Positions 16,460 through 24,338 of a DNA stretch of 64,000 nucleotides are shown in pieces. The stretch covers positions 186,001 through 250,000 of the forward strand of contig CAVYEI010000002.1 of NCBI GenBank assembly GCA_963767475.1. Direction: 5' to 3'. Under the pieces are notes generated by a model. The model did not search any database, was not told the origin of the DNA, and saw only the letters and a program-made list of their open reading frames with translations. The position numbers and the translations under genes were made by a program. This DNA is from WHSW01 sp963767475 (GTDB taxonomy: Bacteria; Actinomycetota; Thermoleophilia; Solirubrobacterales; 70-9). Numbering within the stretch: position 1 is the first letter of the stretch; each line of letters opens with the position of its first letter.

Positions 16460-17259
16460 TCCTCCTCGGTAGTCGTCTCGGAATCCGAATCCTCGGAGTC
16501 CTCGCCTTCCGGCTCGGGTTCCTCGGACGACTCCGTTTGTTCGTCTTGGTTGTCGTCGCTTTCATCCGAGGCCTCTGCGGCCTCTGAAGTCTCTTCCGCG
16601 GCGGGGGCTTCCTCGGCGGCGGGTTCCGCGTCCTCGGCCGGGGCCTCCTCGGGCTCCTCCGCCGCGGGCTCCTCGGCCGCTGCTTCCTCAGCCGGCGCTT
16701 CCTCCTCGGCGGCGGGCTCCTCCTCGGCCGGCGGCTCGCCGGTGACGAGGCCCTGCTCGGCGATCTGGCCGAGGGCGATCGCCAGCCCCGAGACCAGCGA
16801 GCCGAGCCCCCGCACGAGCCCGGTGATCGGACTGGCGGCGACGCCGACCAGCTGGCCGCGAAGGATGTCGACGCCGGGCAGGCGGGCGATCACCTTGAAG
16901 CCCTCGACGTCGAGCGCTTCGCCGTCCATGATCCCGCCCTTGTACTCGAGCTCGTCGTGCTCCTTGGAGAAGTCGAAGATCGCCTTCGCCGCGATCACGG
17001 CGTCGCCGTGGATCAAGGTGATCGCGCTCGGGCCGACGAGCAGCTCGTCGATCTCGTCGGTGCCGGCGTCGGCGGCGGCGCGCTTGGCGAGGCGGTTCTT
17101 GACCACCTTGAACACGGCGTCGGCCTCGCGCAGCTTGCCGCGCAGCTCGGCGGCGTCGGTGACGCTGATCCCGCGATAGTCGACGACGAAGATCGCCTCG
17201 GCGCCCTTGAGCCCCTCGGTGAGTTCGGCTACCGCCGCTTCTTTTTGAGTTCTGTCCAT
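16456..17259 (-). CDS. rplJ: 50S ribosomal protein L10 with long acidic tail
   Basis: 267 residues from the ATG at 17259 (MDRTQKEAAVAEL); a longer frame from 17373 runs through the leader RNA and is not real. Residues 1-172 are ordinary L10: FVVDYRGISVTDAAELRGKL, VVKNRLAKRA, and the helical region that binds L7/L12. About 93 further residues made almost only of Glu, Ala, Pro, Ser and Asp follow, where most bacterial L10 proteins stop near 170. A leader hairpin precedes the gene, consistent with L10 autoregulation. Gene overlap with rplL is four bases. Confidence 0.95.
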   Translation of the reverse strand: MDRTQKEAAVAELTEGLKGAEAIFVVDYRGISVTDAAELRGKLREADAVFKVVKNRLAKRAAADAGTDEIDELLVGPSAITLIHGDAVIAAKAIFDFSKEHDELEYKGGIMDGEALDVEGFKVIARLPGVDILRGQLVGVAASPITGLVRGLGSLVSGLAIALGQIAEQGLVTGEPPAEEEPAAEEEAPAEEAAAEEPAAEEPEEAPAEDAEPAAEEAPAAEETSEAAEASDESDDNQDEQTESSEEPEPEGEDSEDSDSETTTEEE

Positions 17260-17300
17260 CTGAAGTCTGTATCCGGTTCGGGTTGCCCGCCGCCGGAACG

Positions 17301-17405
17301 AAAAGAGCCTGCGCGCAGGCAGGCTCGACAAGCGTGGGCTCTCGAACTCACCTGCGCCGGTCTTCCGGGCCACTCACCTGGCGGCCCCGCCGACGGTCTC
17401 GGGCG
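17301..17405 (-). promoter_or_regulatory. Probable L10 leader (autoregulatory mRNA element) with terminator
   Basis: Minus strand, 42-146 bases upstream of rplJ. The segment contains GGAAGACCGGCGCAGGTGAG, which resembles the conserved kink-turn/anti-terminator part of bacterial L10 leaders. It ends in a perfect 7-bp stem GAGCCTG/CAGGCTC with an 8-base loop and TTTT (plus positions 17301-17326). In known L10 leaders, free L10-(L12)4 binds this RNA to repress the operon. The assignment rests on position and motif resemblance, and a covariance-model search (Rfam L10 leader) would settle it. Confidence 0.6.
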
Positions 17406-17504
17406 GTTGGACGGGCGAGGTTAGCGAATCGACCGCGAGATGCGGATGCCGGGCTGGGCCGCCCCCGGATCAAGCCTGGCCGCCCGCGTGCCGACCTAGG
17501 AAAC

Positions 17505-19244
17505 ATGGAGATGGGCGCCCAGCCGACGCCTGAGGTGGCGCGAGCGCGCCGGTATGCGGCCAGGGTGCGAATCCTGGTGGCGCTGGTGGGTGGCGCGCTG
17601 CTCGTCGCCGACCCGAATATCAGCCCGGAGCCGGAGGCCGCCGCGATCGGGCTCACGGTCATCGGCCTCACCGGGATCATCGAGTGGCTCGTCTCGAGCC
17701 AGCGCTGGCTGTTGCTCGAGGAGACCTTCTCCTGCATCGCCGTGATCACGATCGTCGGCTTCAGCGGCGCCGACGTCAACGCGATCAGCCTGCTGTGGCT
17801 GGTCGCCGCCGCCAGCGGGGTCCTTGCCCGCGGCGGGCGCGTCGGCGGCGTCGCCCGCCTGATCGTCGTCGTCACCCTCTTCTCCCCGCTGATCACCGAG
17901 GGCGGGATGAGCGCCGAGAGCGTCGGCTTCGCGGTCGGCTCGATCGCGCTGCTGCTGGCAACCGGGCGAATCTCGCGCGAAACCGCGGAGCTGCTCGAGC
18001 GTGCCCGCCACGACGCCGCCCACGACTCGCTCACCGGCCTGCTCTCGCGTGGCGCCCTGCGCGCTCAGATCGACTCGCTGAGCGCGCTCGCGACCGAGGA
18101 GCGGCCGGCGGCGCTGATCGCGATCGACCTCGACGACTTCGGCGCCGTCAACAAGCGCTTCGGCCACGCCACCGGCGACCGGCTGCTGGTCGACGCGGCG
18201 AAGGCGATGCGGCTCACGCTCCGCGACCAGGATCTGCTCGGGCGCATCGGCGGCGACGAGTTCGCCGCCTTCGTCTTCTGCGACGACGCCGACCCGGTCG
18301 CCCGGCGGCTGATCGGCGCGATCAGCGAGCATGGGGCCTCGGCCTGCGCCGGGATCGCGATCGCTCCACACGACGGCACCGGCGCCGAGGCTCTGCTCGG
18401 CGCTGCCGACGTCGCCCTGCGGTTGACCAAGCGTCGCGGCACCGCCGCCGTCGGCGTCTACGACGGCGCCCCGATCTCCTCCGACCGCGCCGACGGCGCC
18501 CAAGCGGCGCTCGAGCGCCTCTGCCGCGGCGAGGGGCTGACGATGGTGGTGCAGCCGATCGTCGACATCGAGGCCGGCACCGTGCACGCCTATGAGTCGT
18601 TGGCGCGCTTTGCGACCCGCGACGGCCACGGACCCGTGCACTGGTTCGCGCTCGCCGACGAGCTCGGCATGCGCGCCGAGCTCGAGCTTGCCTGCCTGCG
18701 AAAGGCGCTCGAACTACTTGCCGACGTCCCGACCGCGAGCCGTCTGACCGTCAACCTCTCCGCGCTGATGCTGGTCGACGACCGGACCGCGGCGTTGCTC
18801 GCCGACCGCCCCGACGTCTCCCGGCTCGTGGTCGAGGTGACCGAGGAGACGCTGATGCGCCACGGGCCCGTTGTCGAGCGCACCCTCGACGGCCTTCGAA
18901 ACCGCGGCGCGCGCTTTGCCGTCGACGACGTCGGCGCCGGCTACTCCGGCCTCAGCCAGCTCGCGGTGCTTCGTCCCACCTACGTCAAGCTCGACCGCGG
19001 GCTGGTCCGCGGCATCGACTCGGACCCGGCGCGGATGGCTCTCGTCCGCGCGCTTGCCGACTACGCCCGCGAGACCGACGGCCTGCTGGTCGCCGAGGGC
19101 GTGGAGACGCGCAAGGAGCTGGCCAAGGTGAGGGAGGCCGGGGCCACGCTGGTCCAGGGCTACGTGCTCGCCCGTCCCGGCGAGCCCTGGCCGGGGTTCG
19201 ACGCCGATCCGCTCGGGCTCGAGCCGGTCGCGCTGGTCGGCTAG
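17505..19244 (+). CDS. GGDEF-EAL cyclic-di-GMP enzyme with membrane sensor
   Basis: 579 residues from the ATG at 17505 (MEMGAQPTPEVARARR); the open frame reaches further upstream into the L10 leader. Five or six hydrophobic segments occupy residues 18-160. A GGDEF domain follows with intact GGDEF at 249-253 and an RDQD inhibitory-site motif five residues before it. The EAL domain (about 345-575) has ESL for EAL but keeps NLS, VEVTEE, VDDVGAGYSGL, VKLDRG, AEGVET and QGY, so phosphodiesterase activity is plausible. Both cyclase and phosphodiesterase sites look functional. It is divergent from rplJ and convergent with the ArsR gene, sharing CTAG at the stops. Confidence 0.9.
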   Translation: MEMGAQPTPEVARARRYAARVRILVALVGGALLVADPNISPEPEAAAIGLTVIGLTGIIEWLVSSQRWLLLEETFSCIAVITIVGFSGADVNAISLLWLVAAASGVLARGGRVGGVARLIVVVTLFSPLITEGGMSAESVGFAVGSIALLLATGRISRETAELLERARHDAAHDSLTGLLSRGALRAQIDSLSALATEERPAALIAIDLDDFGAVNKRFGHATGDRLLVDAAKAMRLTLRDQDLLGRIGGDEFAAFVFCDDADPVARRLIGAISEHGASACAGIAIAPHDGTGAEALLGAADVALRLTKRRGTAAVGVYDGAPISSDRADGAQAALERLCRGEGLTMVVQPIVDIEAGTVHAYESLARFATRDGHGPVHWFALADELGMRAELELACLRKALELLADVPTASRLTVNLSALMLVDDRTAALLADRPDVSRLVVEVTEETLMRHGPVVERTLDGLRNRGARFAVDDVGAGYSGLSQLAVLRPTYVKLDRGLVRGIDSDPARMALVRALADYARETDGLLVAEGVETRKELAKVREAGATLVQGYVLARPGEPWPGFDADPLGLEPVALVG

Positions 19245-19555
19245 GCCGGCCCGGCGAGATGTCGGCGTAGCGCCGCCAGGCGGTCGTCCCATTCGCCGCC
19301 AACGGTCGCCATCCACCCCATCGCATCGGACATCGGCGCCGGAGTGAGGCGGTAGAGGACCTCGCGGCCGGCGCGGCGGTCGGCGACCAGGCCGGCGGCG
19401 GCGAGGCTTGCGAGGTGTTTGTTGATCGCCTGGCGGCTGACCGGCAGCGAGCGGGCGAGCTGCGTGGCGCTGGCCTCGCCCTGAGCGCCGATCAGCTCGA
19501 GCACGTCGCGGCGAGTGCGGTCGGAGAGCGCCGCAAACACCTGGTCTGTCGACAT
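19241..19555 (-). CDS. ArsR-family transcriptional regulator
   Basis: 104 residues, a winged-helix protein of the ArsR/SmtB type. DRTRRDVLELIGAQGEASATQ, then SLPVSRQAINKHLASLAAAGLV, is the helix-turn-helix, and DRRAGREVLYRLTPAP is the wing. No metal-binding Cys cluster (such as ELCVCDL) is present, so it is a non-metal-sensing subgroup of the kind usually paired with AHSA1 proteins. Its ATG overlaps the stop of the AHSA1 gene by one base (TGATG). The tandem palindromes at 19930-19969, upstream of this operon, are its likely operators. Confidence 0.88.
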   Translation of the reverse strand: MSTDQVFAALSDRTRRDVLELIGAQGEASATQLARSLPVSRQAINKHLASLAAAGLVADRRAGREVLYRLTPAPMSDAMGWMATVGGEWDDRLAALRRHLAGPA

Positions 19556-19923
19556 CAGGCGATCGCGCAGAGCTCGGGCGAGCGCGGGATCGCTTCGTCG
19601 AGCTCGCGCAGCGGGCGGGTCTCGATCACCCGTACGCGGGTCCCCTCGGGCTCGGGCTCGAGCTCGATCTCGACCCGGCTCGACTCGGCCTCGTCGGCGC
19701 TCCACCAGAACACCAGCCGCCGCGGCTCGTCGACTTCCTCGACGAAGCCGGTGCGCTCGCCGTCGTCGAGTGGGATCGTCAGATCGCCGCCGGGGCGCAG
19801 CTCGAGCTCGGCGCCCTCGGCGAGCCAGTCGCCGAGCCGCTCGGGATCGGTGATCGCCTCCCAGGTCTCCTCGAGGGAGGCGGGAACGAGCAGCTCGCTG
19901 TCGGCCTGGTCCATGCTTCGCAT
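19555..19923 (-). CDS. SRPBCC/AHSA1-domain protein
   Basis: 122 residues. The helix-grip fold signature is clear: LLVPASLEETWEAITDPERLGDWL at the start, LELRPGGDLTIPLDDGERTGFVEEV in the middle, and a strand-rich end. These proteins bind hydrophobic ligands, and their pairing with an ArsR repressor is common, but the ligand is unknown. Start could be the ATG at 19923 or at 19914. The first seven bases of the operator region lie directly upstream, so the operon should be self-repressed. Confidence 0.8.
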   Translation of the reverse strand: MRSMDQADSELLVPASLEETWEAITDPERLGDWLAEGAELELRPGGDLTIPLDDGERTGFVEEVDEPRRLVFWWSADEAESSRVEIELEPEPEGTRVRVIETRPLRELDEAIPRSPELCAIA

Positions 19924-19929
19924 CGTAGC

Positions 19930-19945
19930 GCAACCGTGGGGTTGC
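19930..19945. promoter_or_regulatory. Operator palindrome 1, GCAAC-N6-GTTGC
   Basis: A perfect inverted repeat located between the AHSA1/ArsR operon (minus) and clpP (plus). It repeats at 19954-19969 with the same half-sites and spacing, 24 bp centre to centre. A TATATAGT stretch lies between the two copies, where a promoter -10 would be blocked by a bound regulator. Confidence 0.65.
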
Positions 19946-19953
19946 TATATAGT

Positions 19954-19969
19954 GCAACCATCGAGTTGC
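19954..19969. promoter_or_regulatory. Operator palindrome 2, GCAAC-N6-GTTGC
   Basis: Second copy of the operator. The symmetry here extends to GTGCAAC/GTTGCAC. It lies 31-46 bases upstream of the clpP start and so could bring clpP under the same repressor. Confidence 0.65.
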
Positions 19970-19999
19970 ACTAATGCGAGGTCGACGAGGAGGAGAAAG

Positions 20000-20629
20000 T
20001 TGCCCCTGATTCCGATGGTGATCGAGCAGACGGCGCGCGGCGAGCGTTCCTTCGACATCTACTCGCGGCTGCTCGGCGAGCGGATCATCTTCCTCGGCCA
20101 GCAGATCGACGACGAGCTCGCGAACCTGATCGTCGCCCAGCTGATGCACCTCGAGTCCGACGATCCCGACAAGGACATCTTCATCTACATCAACTCCCCC
20201 GGCGGCTCGCTGAGCGCGTCGCTGGCGATCTACGACGCGATGCGCTTCGTCGGCCCCGACGTGCAGACGATCTGCTTCGGGATCGCGATGTCGGGCGGCT
20301 CGCTGATCCTCGCCGGCGGCACCGAGGGCAAGCGGATGACCCTGCCCAACGGCCGCATCCTCATCCACCAGCCCTCCGGCGGCTATCAGGGGCAGACCTC
20401 CGACATCGAGATCCACGCCCGCGAGGTGCTCGACCTGCGCCGGCGCACCGAGGAGATCTACGCCCGCCACACCGGGCAGACGATCGAGCAGCTCCACGAC
20501 GACATGGAGCGCGATCGCTTCTTCAGCGCCGAGGAGGCGGTCGAGTACGGCCTCGTCGACCGAATCGTGGAGGAGCGAAAGCTTCCCCGCCGGGTGGCGG
20601 GATTCTCGGCGCCGGAGGAGGAGAGCTAG
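20000..20629 (+). CDS. clpP: ATP-dependent Clp protease proteolytic subunit
   Basis: 209 residues from a TTG at 20000 with AGGAGGAG ending five bases upstream; the ATG at 20015 is too far from that site. The serine-protease triad is S98 (FGIAMSGGS), H123 (ILIHQPSGG) and D172 (ERDRFFSA). NSPGGSLSASLAIYD and the VEYGLVDRIV end are typical. It forms the tetradecameric chamber that degrades substrates handed over by ClpX/ClpC. No partner ATPase or second clpP is adjacent, so this may be one of several paralogues. The tandem operator lies just upstream. Confidence 0.95.
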   Translation: MPLIPMVIEQTARGERSFDIYSRLLGERIIFLGQQIDDELANLIVAQLMHLESDDPDKDIFIYINSPGGSLSASLAIYDAMRFVGPDVQTICFGIAMSGGSLILAGGTEGKRMTLPNGRILIHQPSGGYQGQTSDIEIHAREVLDLRRRTEEIYARHTGQTIEQLHDDMERDRFFSAEEAVEYGLVDRIVEERKLPRRVAGFSAPEEES

Positions 20630-20630
20630 C

Positions 20631-21704
20631 TCAGGGACAGCCCCGCGGCTTGGGTCGCGCCTGGCGCGCGGCGAGCGCGCAATAGGCGCCCTTCGGGCGC
20701 AGGTCGGCGCGCAAGAGGCCGTAGCCGCGCTCGGCACTCGCCAGACCGGGGACCGCGGGCGGGTCGGCGAGCCGGTGGACGAGGACCGCGCTGACGTCGG
20801 GCATCGCGCTCAAGGCGCGGAGCACGTTGATCACGCCCTTGGCCTGCTCCGCCTCGGAGACCCCGCGCGTGCCGGTCTGCGTGTAGCCGGTCTCGGTCAC
20901 CCACAGCCGGCGGCCGGCGCCGATCGGGTCGCGCGCGTCGCGGACCTCCCGCAACCTCCTCAGGTAGGTGGAGAAGTCTGAGTGGGGATCGGCGAGCTCG
21001 GCGGCGCTGAGCTCGTCGGCGGCCGGGTAGGGGTGAACGCTGAGACCGTCGCCCGGCCACAGCGCCGAGGCGGCGAAGTCGTAGAAGCGCGCCAGGAACG
21101 TCGACGAGCGCCGATCGCCAAGCGGCAAGTCGTGGGCGACCGGCGCCGGGGCGGCGATCAGCACCGGGATCGCCGGGGCGGTCGCATGGACGGCATCGGC
21201 GGCCGCACGAAACACCTCCGCGTACTGGCGCGGGTCCGGTCCCAGCACGGTCGGCCAGAAGCCGCGCTTGTTGGGCTCGTTCCAGACCTCGAGTGCGATC
21301 GACCCCGGGTACCGCTGCGCGATCGAGGCGGCGAACTGCCCCCAGGCTCCGTAGTGGGCGCGATCCGGCGGGCACGGCGAGCCCAGGCAGGCCAGTCCCG
21401 CCGCCCACCGGGGTGCGTCCGTGACCACCGGCAGCGCCCGCAACCCGGCCGCCCCGAGGGCCGCGTAGATGCGGTCGTAGCGCTCCCAGCCCTCGGCCGA
21501 AACCGTGCGCCACGAGAGATTGAAGCGAACCACCGCTCCCGGGCCGATCGCCGCCCGGGTCAGATCCGCGGTCTGCGCCGCGGTCGGCCGGCCGCTCATC
21601 CAGACGTCCTCGTTGAAGCCGAGGTGGTCCGGCTCGGCCACGGCGGCCACCGGCGAGGAGAGCACAGCCAAGACCGTGACCAGGGCGATCGTGGCCCTCA
21701 ACAT
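20631..21704 (-). CDS. Secreted clan GH-A-like glycoside hydrolase
   Basis: 357 residues with a signal peptide (MLRATIALVTVLAVLSSPVAAVAEP). The body fits a TIM-barrel glycosidase: VRFNLSWRTVSAEGWERYD on an early strand, LEVWNEPNKRGFWPT with the acid/base Glu of the NEP motif near residue 143, and RLWVTETGYTQTG with the nucleophile-type Glu near 270. Substrate is unknown; beta-glucan or arabinan type activity is possible. The ATG at 21704 is preceded six bases upstream by TACCGT, which suggests a leaderless message. It ends two bases from clpP on the opposite strand. Confidence 0.75.
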   Translation of the reverse strand: MLRATIALVTVLAVLSSPVAAVAEPDHLGFNEDVWMSGRPTAAQTADLTRAAIGPGAVVRFNLSWRTVSAEGWERYDRIYAALGAAGLRALPVVTDAPRWAAGLACLGSPCPPDRAHYGAWGQFAASIAQRYPGSIALEVWNEPNKRGFWPTVLGPDPRQYAEVFRAAADAVHATAPAIPVLIAAPAPVAHDLPLGDRRSSTFLARFYDFAASALWPGDGLSVHPYPAADELSAAELADPHSDFSTYLRRLREVRDARDPIGAGRRLWVTETGYTQTGTRGVSEAEQAKGVINVLRALSAMPDVSAVLVHRLADPPAVPGLASAERGYGLLRADLRPKGAYCALAARQARPKPRGCP

Positions 21705-21710
21705 CGCGCC

Positions 21711-21716
21711 ACGGTA
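21711..21716 (-). promoter_or_regulatory. -10 box of the secreted glycosidase gene, leaderless type
   Basis: The minus strand reads TACCGT (TANNNT), six bases before the ATG at 21704. No ribosome-binding site is seen. Confidence 0.4.
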
Positions 21717-21776
21717 CCCGGCCGCGGCGGAATCGAAACTAGGCGGCCCGGGGCTCGGTTCCGGCGATCAGCCGGT

Positions 21777-21782
21777 CATAAT
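21777..21782 (+). promoter_or_regulatory. -10 box of the RmlC-type gene, leaderless type
   Basis: CATAAT, one mismatch from consensus, ends seven bases before the ATG at 21790. No ribosome-binding site is present. Confidence 0.5.
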
Positions 21783-21789
21783 TGCAGCG

Positions 21790-22407
21790 ATGGATTCCAT
21801 CGCCAGCAGGGGGGCCGGCGCGCTGTCGCGGTCCGCCCCCGAGGGCTGGGAGCAGGCGAAGAACGCCCCGGCCACGGTCGAACGCGACGACCTGCCCGCC
21901 GGGGTCGAGCTGCGCGAGCTGCGGGCCAACGGCGACGAGCGCGGCGTCTTCACCGAGCTCTTCCGCCGCGAATGGGACCTCTTCGTCGACCCGGTGCAAT
22001 GGAACATCGTCCACAGCGAGGCCGGAGTCCTTCGCGGCGTGCACGTGCATCCTGTCCACGACGACTATCTGACCGTGGTCTCGGGCACCGCGGTGGTCGG
22101 GCTCCGCGACCTGCGGCCGGACTCGCCGACCGCCGAGCGCACCGCCCTGGTCGAGCTTCGCGGCCGCACGCCGACCTCGATCGCGATCCCCCACGGGGTC
22201 GCCCACGGCTTTCTCTTCCTCGCGGCTTCGACCCACTGCTACGCGGTCTCGCATCCCTGGCACCCCGCCGACGAGCTCGGCTGCCGCTGGGACGACCCGG
22301 AGCTCGGGATCCCCTGGCCGCGGCGGCCGGCGCTCGTCTCCGAGCGCGACTCGAGCGCGCCCACACTGGCCCAGCTGCGAGCGCAACTACAAGCCCGTCG
22401 CGACTAG
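21790..22407 (+). CDS. rmlC: dTDP-4-dehydrorhamnose 3,5-epimerase-like protein
   Basis: 205 residues, a double-stranded beta-helix (cupin) epimerase. LRELRANGDERGVFTELFRREW and VQWNIVHSEAGVLRGVHVHP correspond to the RmlC substrate pocket, with the catalytic-type His in RGVHVH. IPHGVAHGFLFL is the conserved later strand. It would make dTDP-4-keto-L-rhamnose for surface glycans, but rmlA, B and D are not adjacent. A related sugar-nucleotide epimerase is also possible. Its stop shares a CTAG with the convergent glycosyltransferase. Confidence 0.8.
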   Translation: MDSIASRGAGALSRSAPEGWEQAKNAPATVERDDLPAGVELRELRANGDERGVFTELFRREWDLFVDPVQWNIVHSEAGVLRGVHVHPVHDDYLTVVSGTAVVGLRDLRPDSPTAERTALVELRGRTPTSIAIPHGVAHGFLFLAASTHCYAVSHPWHPADELGCRWDDPELGIPWPRRPALVSERDSSAPTLAQLRAQLQARRD

Positions 22408-23390
22408 CGCTCGGCGCGCCCCCGCCGCAGCGAGCGCAGCGCCCGGCGCGGGCGGTCCAGAACGCCGCCCGCGCGCCAGCGGAGGGTCCTGCGCATCGCG
22501 ATCAGCTCGGCCTCAGCGGCGACCAGCCGTTCCCGGGCCCCGAGCTCCGGCTCCAGGTCCGCGATCCGCGCCCTGGCCACCTCCAGCTGGTGGTAGACCT
22601 GCTGGTAGGCGAAATCGAGCTCGACGAAGGCGTTGCGGTAGGCGGCTTCGAGCTCCGCCCGGATCTGCTCCAGACCCGCGGGATCCTCGATCCTCCGCAA
22701 CCAGGCCTCGCTTTCGGCCGCCCGCTGTTCGAGTTCGACCGAGCGACGCTGCGGGGAGGGGAAGCTGAGGCAGGTGACCTCGGTGACGCTGGCGCGACGC
22801 ATGGAGTCGTCGGCGACGAAACCGCGCAAGAAGTTGAGATCGGTCCACAGCCCCTCGGGAGCGGGAGCCCAGCCGGGATGGCGGCGATAGGCGGCCATCG
22901 TGTGCGCGATCACCGACAACGGCACGCGGTTGTAGGGCCGCGCGTCGCTCAACATCAACTCGGCGGTCACGGCACTGGAGAGGTCGTGGGGGTGCACGGC
23001 CAGCGACCCGTCCGGATCGATCTTGACCACGGTCGCACCGACGAGATCGGCTTCGGCGAGCGCCGCGACGACGCGCTCGACATGGTCGGGCAGCCAGAGG
23101 TCGTCGTCGGAGAGATAGAGGACGAGATCGCCGCGGGCCTCGCTGCAAAGCACGGTGTGGCGGTGGGCCTCGCCGTGGCGCTCGCCCTTCTCGAACTCGA
23201 ACAGCCGCACCCGCTCGTGCTCGCGTTCGAGCTCGCGGGCGACGTCCGCAGCGGCTGCCGGCATCCCGTCGCCGACGATCAGCAGCTCGAGTTGCGAGTG
23301 CGTCTGCGCCAGCGCGCTGCGCACGGCCGGGCGCAGGGTGGGTCCGTGATCGTGACTCGGTACGACGACGCTGACGAGGGCATCGCTCAT
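22404..23390 (-). CDS. Family 2 glycosyltransferase
   Basis: 328 residues, cytoplasmic GT-A fold: VSVVVPSHDHGPTLRPAVRSAL at the N-terminus, VLYLSDDDLWLPDHVERVV containing the metal-binding D-x-D, and RGFVADDSMRRASV around the acceptor site. A coiled-coil-like segment (about 240-300, rich in Glu/Ala/Arg) and a basic tail follow. It overlaps the oxidoreductase gene upstream by four bases (ATGA). Product sugar is unknown. Confidence 0.85.
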   Translation of the reverse strand: MSDALVSVVVPSHDHGPTLRPAVRSALAQTHSQLELLIVGDGMPAAAADVARELEREHERVRLFEFEKGERHGEAHRHTVLCSEARGDLVLYLSDDDLWLPDHVERVVAALAEADLVGATVVKIDPDGSLAVHPHDLSSAVTAELMLSDARPYNRVPLSVIAHTMAAYRRHPGWAPAPEGLWTDLNFLRGFVADDSMRRASVTEVTCLSFPSPQRRSVELEQRAAESEAWLRRIEDPAGLEQIRAELEAAYRNAFVELDFAYQQVYHQLEVARARIADLEPELGARERLVAAEAELIAMRRTLRWRAGGVLDRPRRALRSLRRGRAER

Positions 23391-24319
23391 CCGGCCCGGC
23401 CGACCTCGGCGCTTGCGCGCGGCAGGCCCGCGAGCACGCGCAGCTCGCCCAGCACGGCGACGGTCTCCGCCGCCTCGGCGGCGCTCGAGCGCGGCGCCGG
23501 GCCGCCCTCAAGGTGAGTGACGAACGCCTGCAGCTCGCGCAGCAACGGCATCTCGTCGGAGATCGGCCGCAGCTCGGGTTCGTCGCCGATCGAGCCCGAG
23601 CGCGCGATTGAGATCGCCGCGGCCATCGGCTCCGGCAACCAGGCGACGCCATCGCTGCAGTCGAGCTGCACGGATCGGTCGCGAACGTGGCGCGAGGCCG
23701 AGACCTCGATCTCGATCAGCGGGCGCTCGCCGAGCACGCCGCTGAGCCCGCGAGGAGCCGAGGCCGGACCCTCGAAGATGGCAAAGCGCGGAGCCGGAAG
23801 CGGGCCCAGGATCTCGAGCGCGATCGAGAGGTCGTGCGGCGCCAGGTGCCAGCTCGTGTCGGAGGTGGGATGAGCGTTGCCCCAGCCCAGGCGACGGCAG
23901 CGCAGGCCGAGCGGCTCGCCCAGCTCGCCCGAGCGCGCCAGCTCGCCGAGGGCCTCGATGCCGGGGTGATAGCGCCACTTGTCCATGCAGAAGAGGCGGT
24001 CGGGCGCCAGCGCCGCGAGCTCGGCGGCGCTGGCGGGATCGACGGTCAGCGGCTTCTCGCAGAAGACCGGCACTCCGAGCTCGAGCGCGGCGCGGTTGAC
24101 GGCTGCGTGGGAGTCCTCGGGTGTCGCGACCACGACCCCGTCGACGCCGGAGAGGCCGGCGACCGCATCGACGATCTCGGCGGCTGCTCCGCCGGCCGCC
24201 CGTTCCCGGGATTCCGGCGAGCGCGCCACCACCGCCACCTCGCAGCCAAGCGAGCGCAGGTCGCGGAGGATCAGATGCCCCCAGCGCCCGCACCCGACGA
24301 GGCCGACGCGTGAGCTCAT
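23387..24319 (-). CDS. Gfo/Idh/MocA-family oxidoreductase
   Basis: 310 residues with an N-terminal Rossmann motif (VGLVGCGRWGHLILRDLRSLG) and the family signature CEKPLTVDPASAAEL near residue 88, which holds the catalytic-type lysine. The C-terminal half is the sugar-binding beta-sheet domain (NAHPTSDTSWHLAPHDLSI). Such enzymes oxidise or reduce NDP-sugars or free sugars, and pairing with a GT2 gene suggests a role in glycan sugar synthesis. It starts 19 bases after rplA ends, so it may be transcribed together with rplK-rplA. Confidence 0.82.
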   Translation of the reverse strand: MSSRVGLVGCGRWGHLILRDLRSLGCEVAVVARSPESRERAAGGAAAEIVDAVAGLSGVDGVVVATPEDSHAAVNRAALELGVPVFCEKPLTVDPASAAELAALAPDRLFCMDKWRYHPGIEALGELARSGELGEPLGLRCRRLGWGNAHPTSDTSWHLAPHDLSIALEILGPLPAPRFAIFEGPASAPRGLSGVLGERPLIEIEVSASRHVRDRSVQLDCSDGVAWLPEPMAAAISIARSGSIGDEPELRPISDEMPLLRELQAFVTHLEGGPAPRSSAAEAAETVAVLGELRVLAGLPRASAEVGRAG

Positions 24320-24338
24320 CGGCGGCAGCGCGGCGCGG

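Noticed and set aside
17260..17373. N-terminal extension of rplJ up to 17373
   Set aside because: It runs through the leader hairpin, has no L10 similarity, and the ATG at 17259 gives the normal start.
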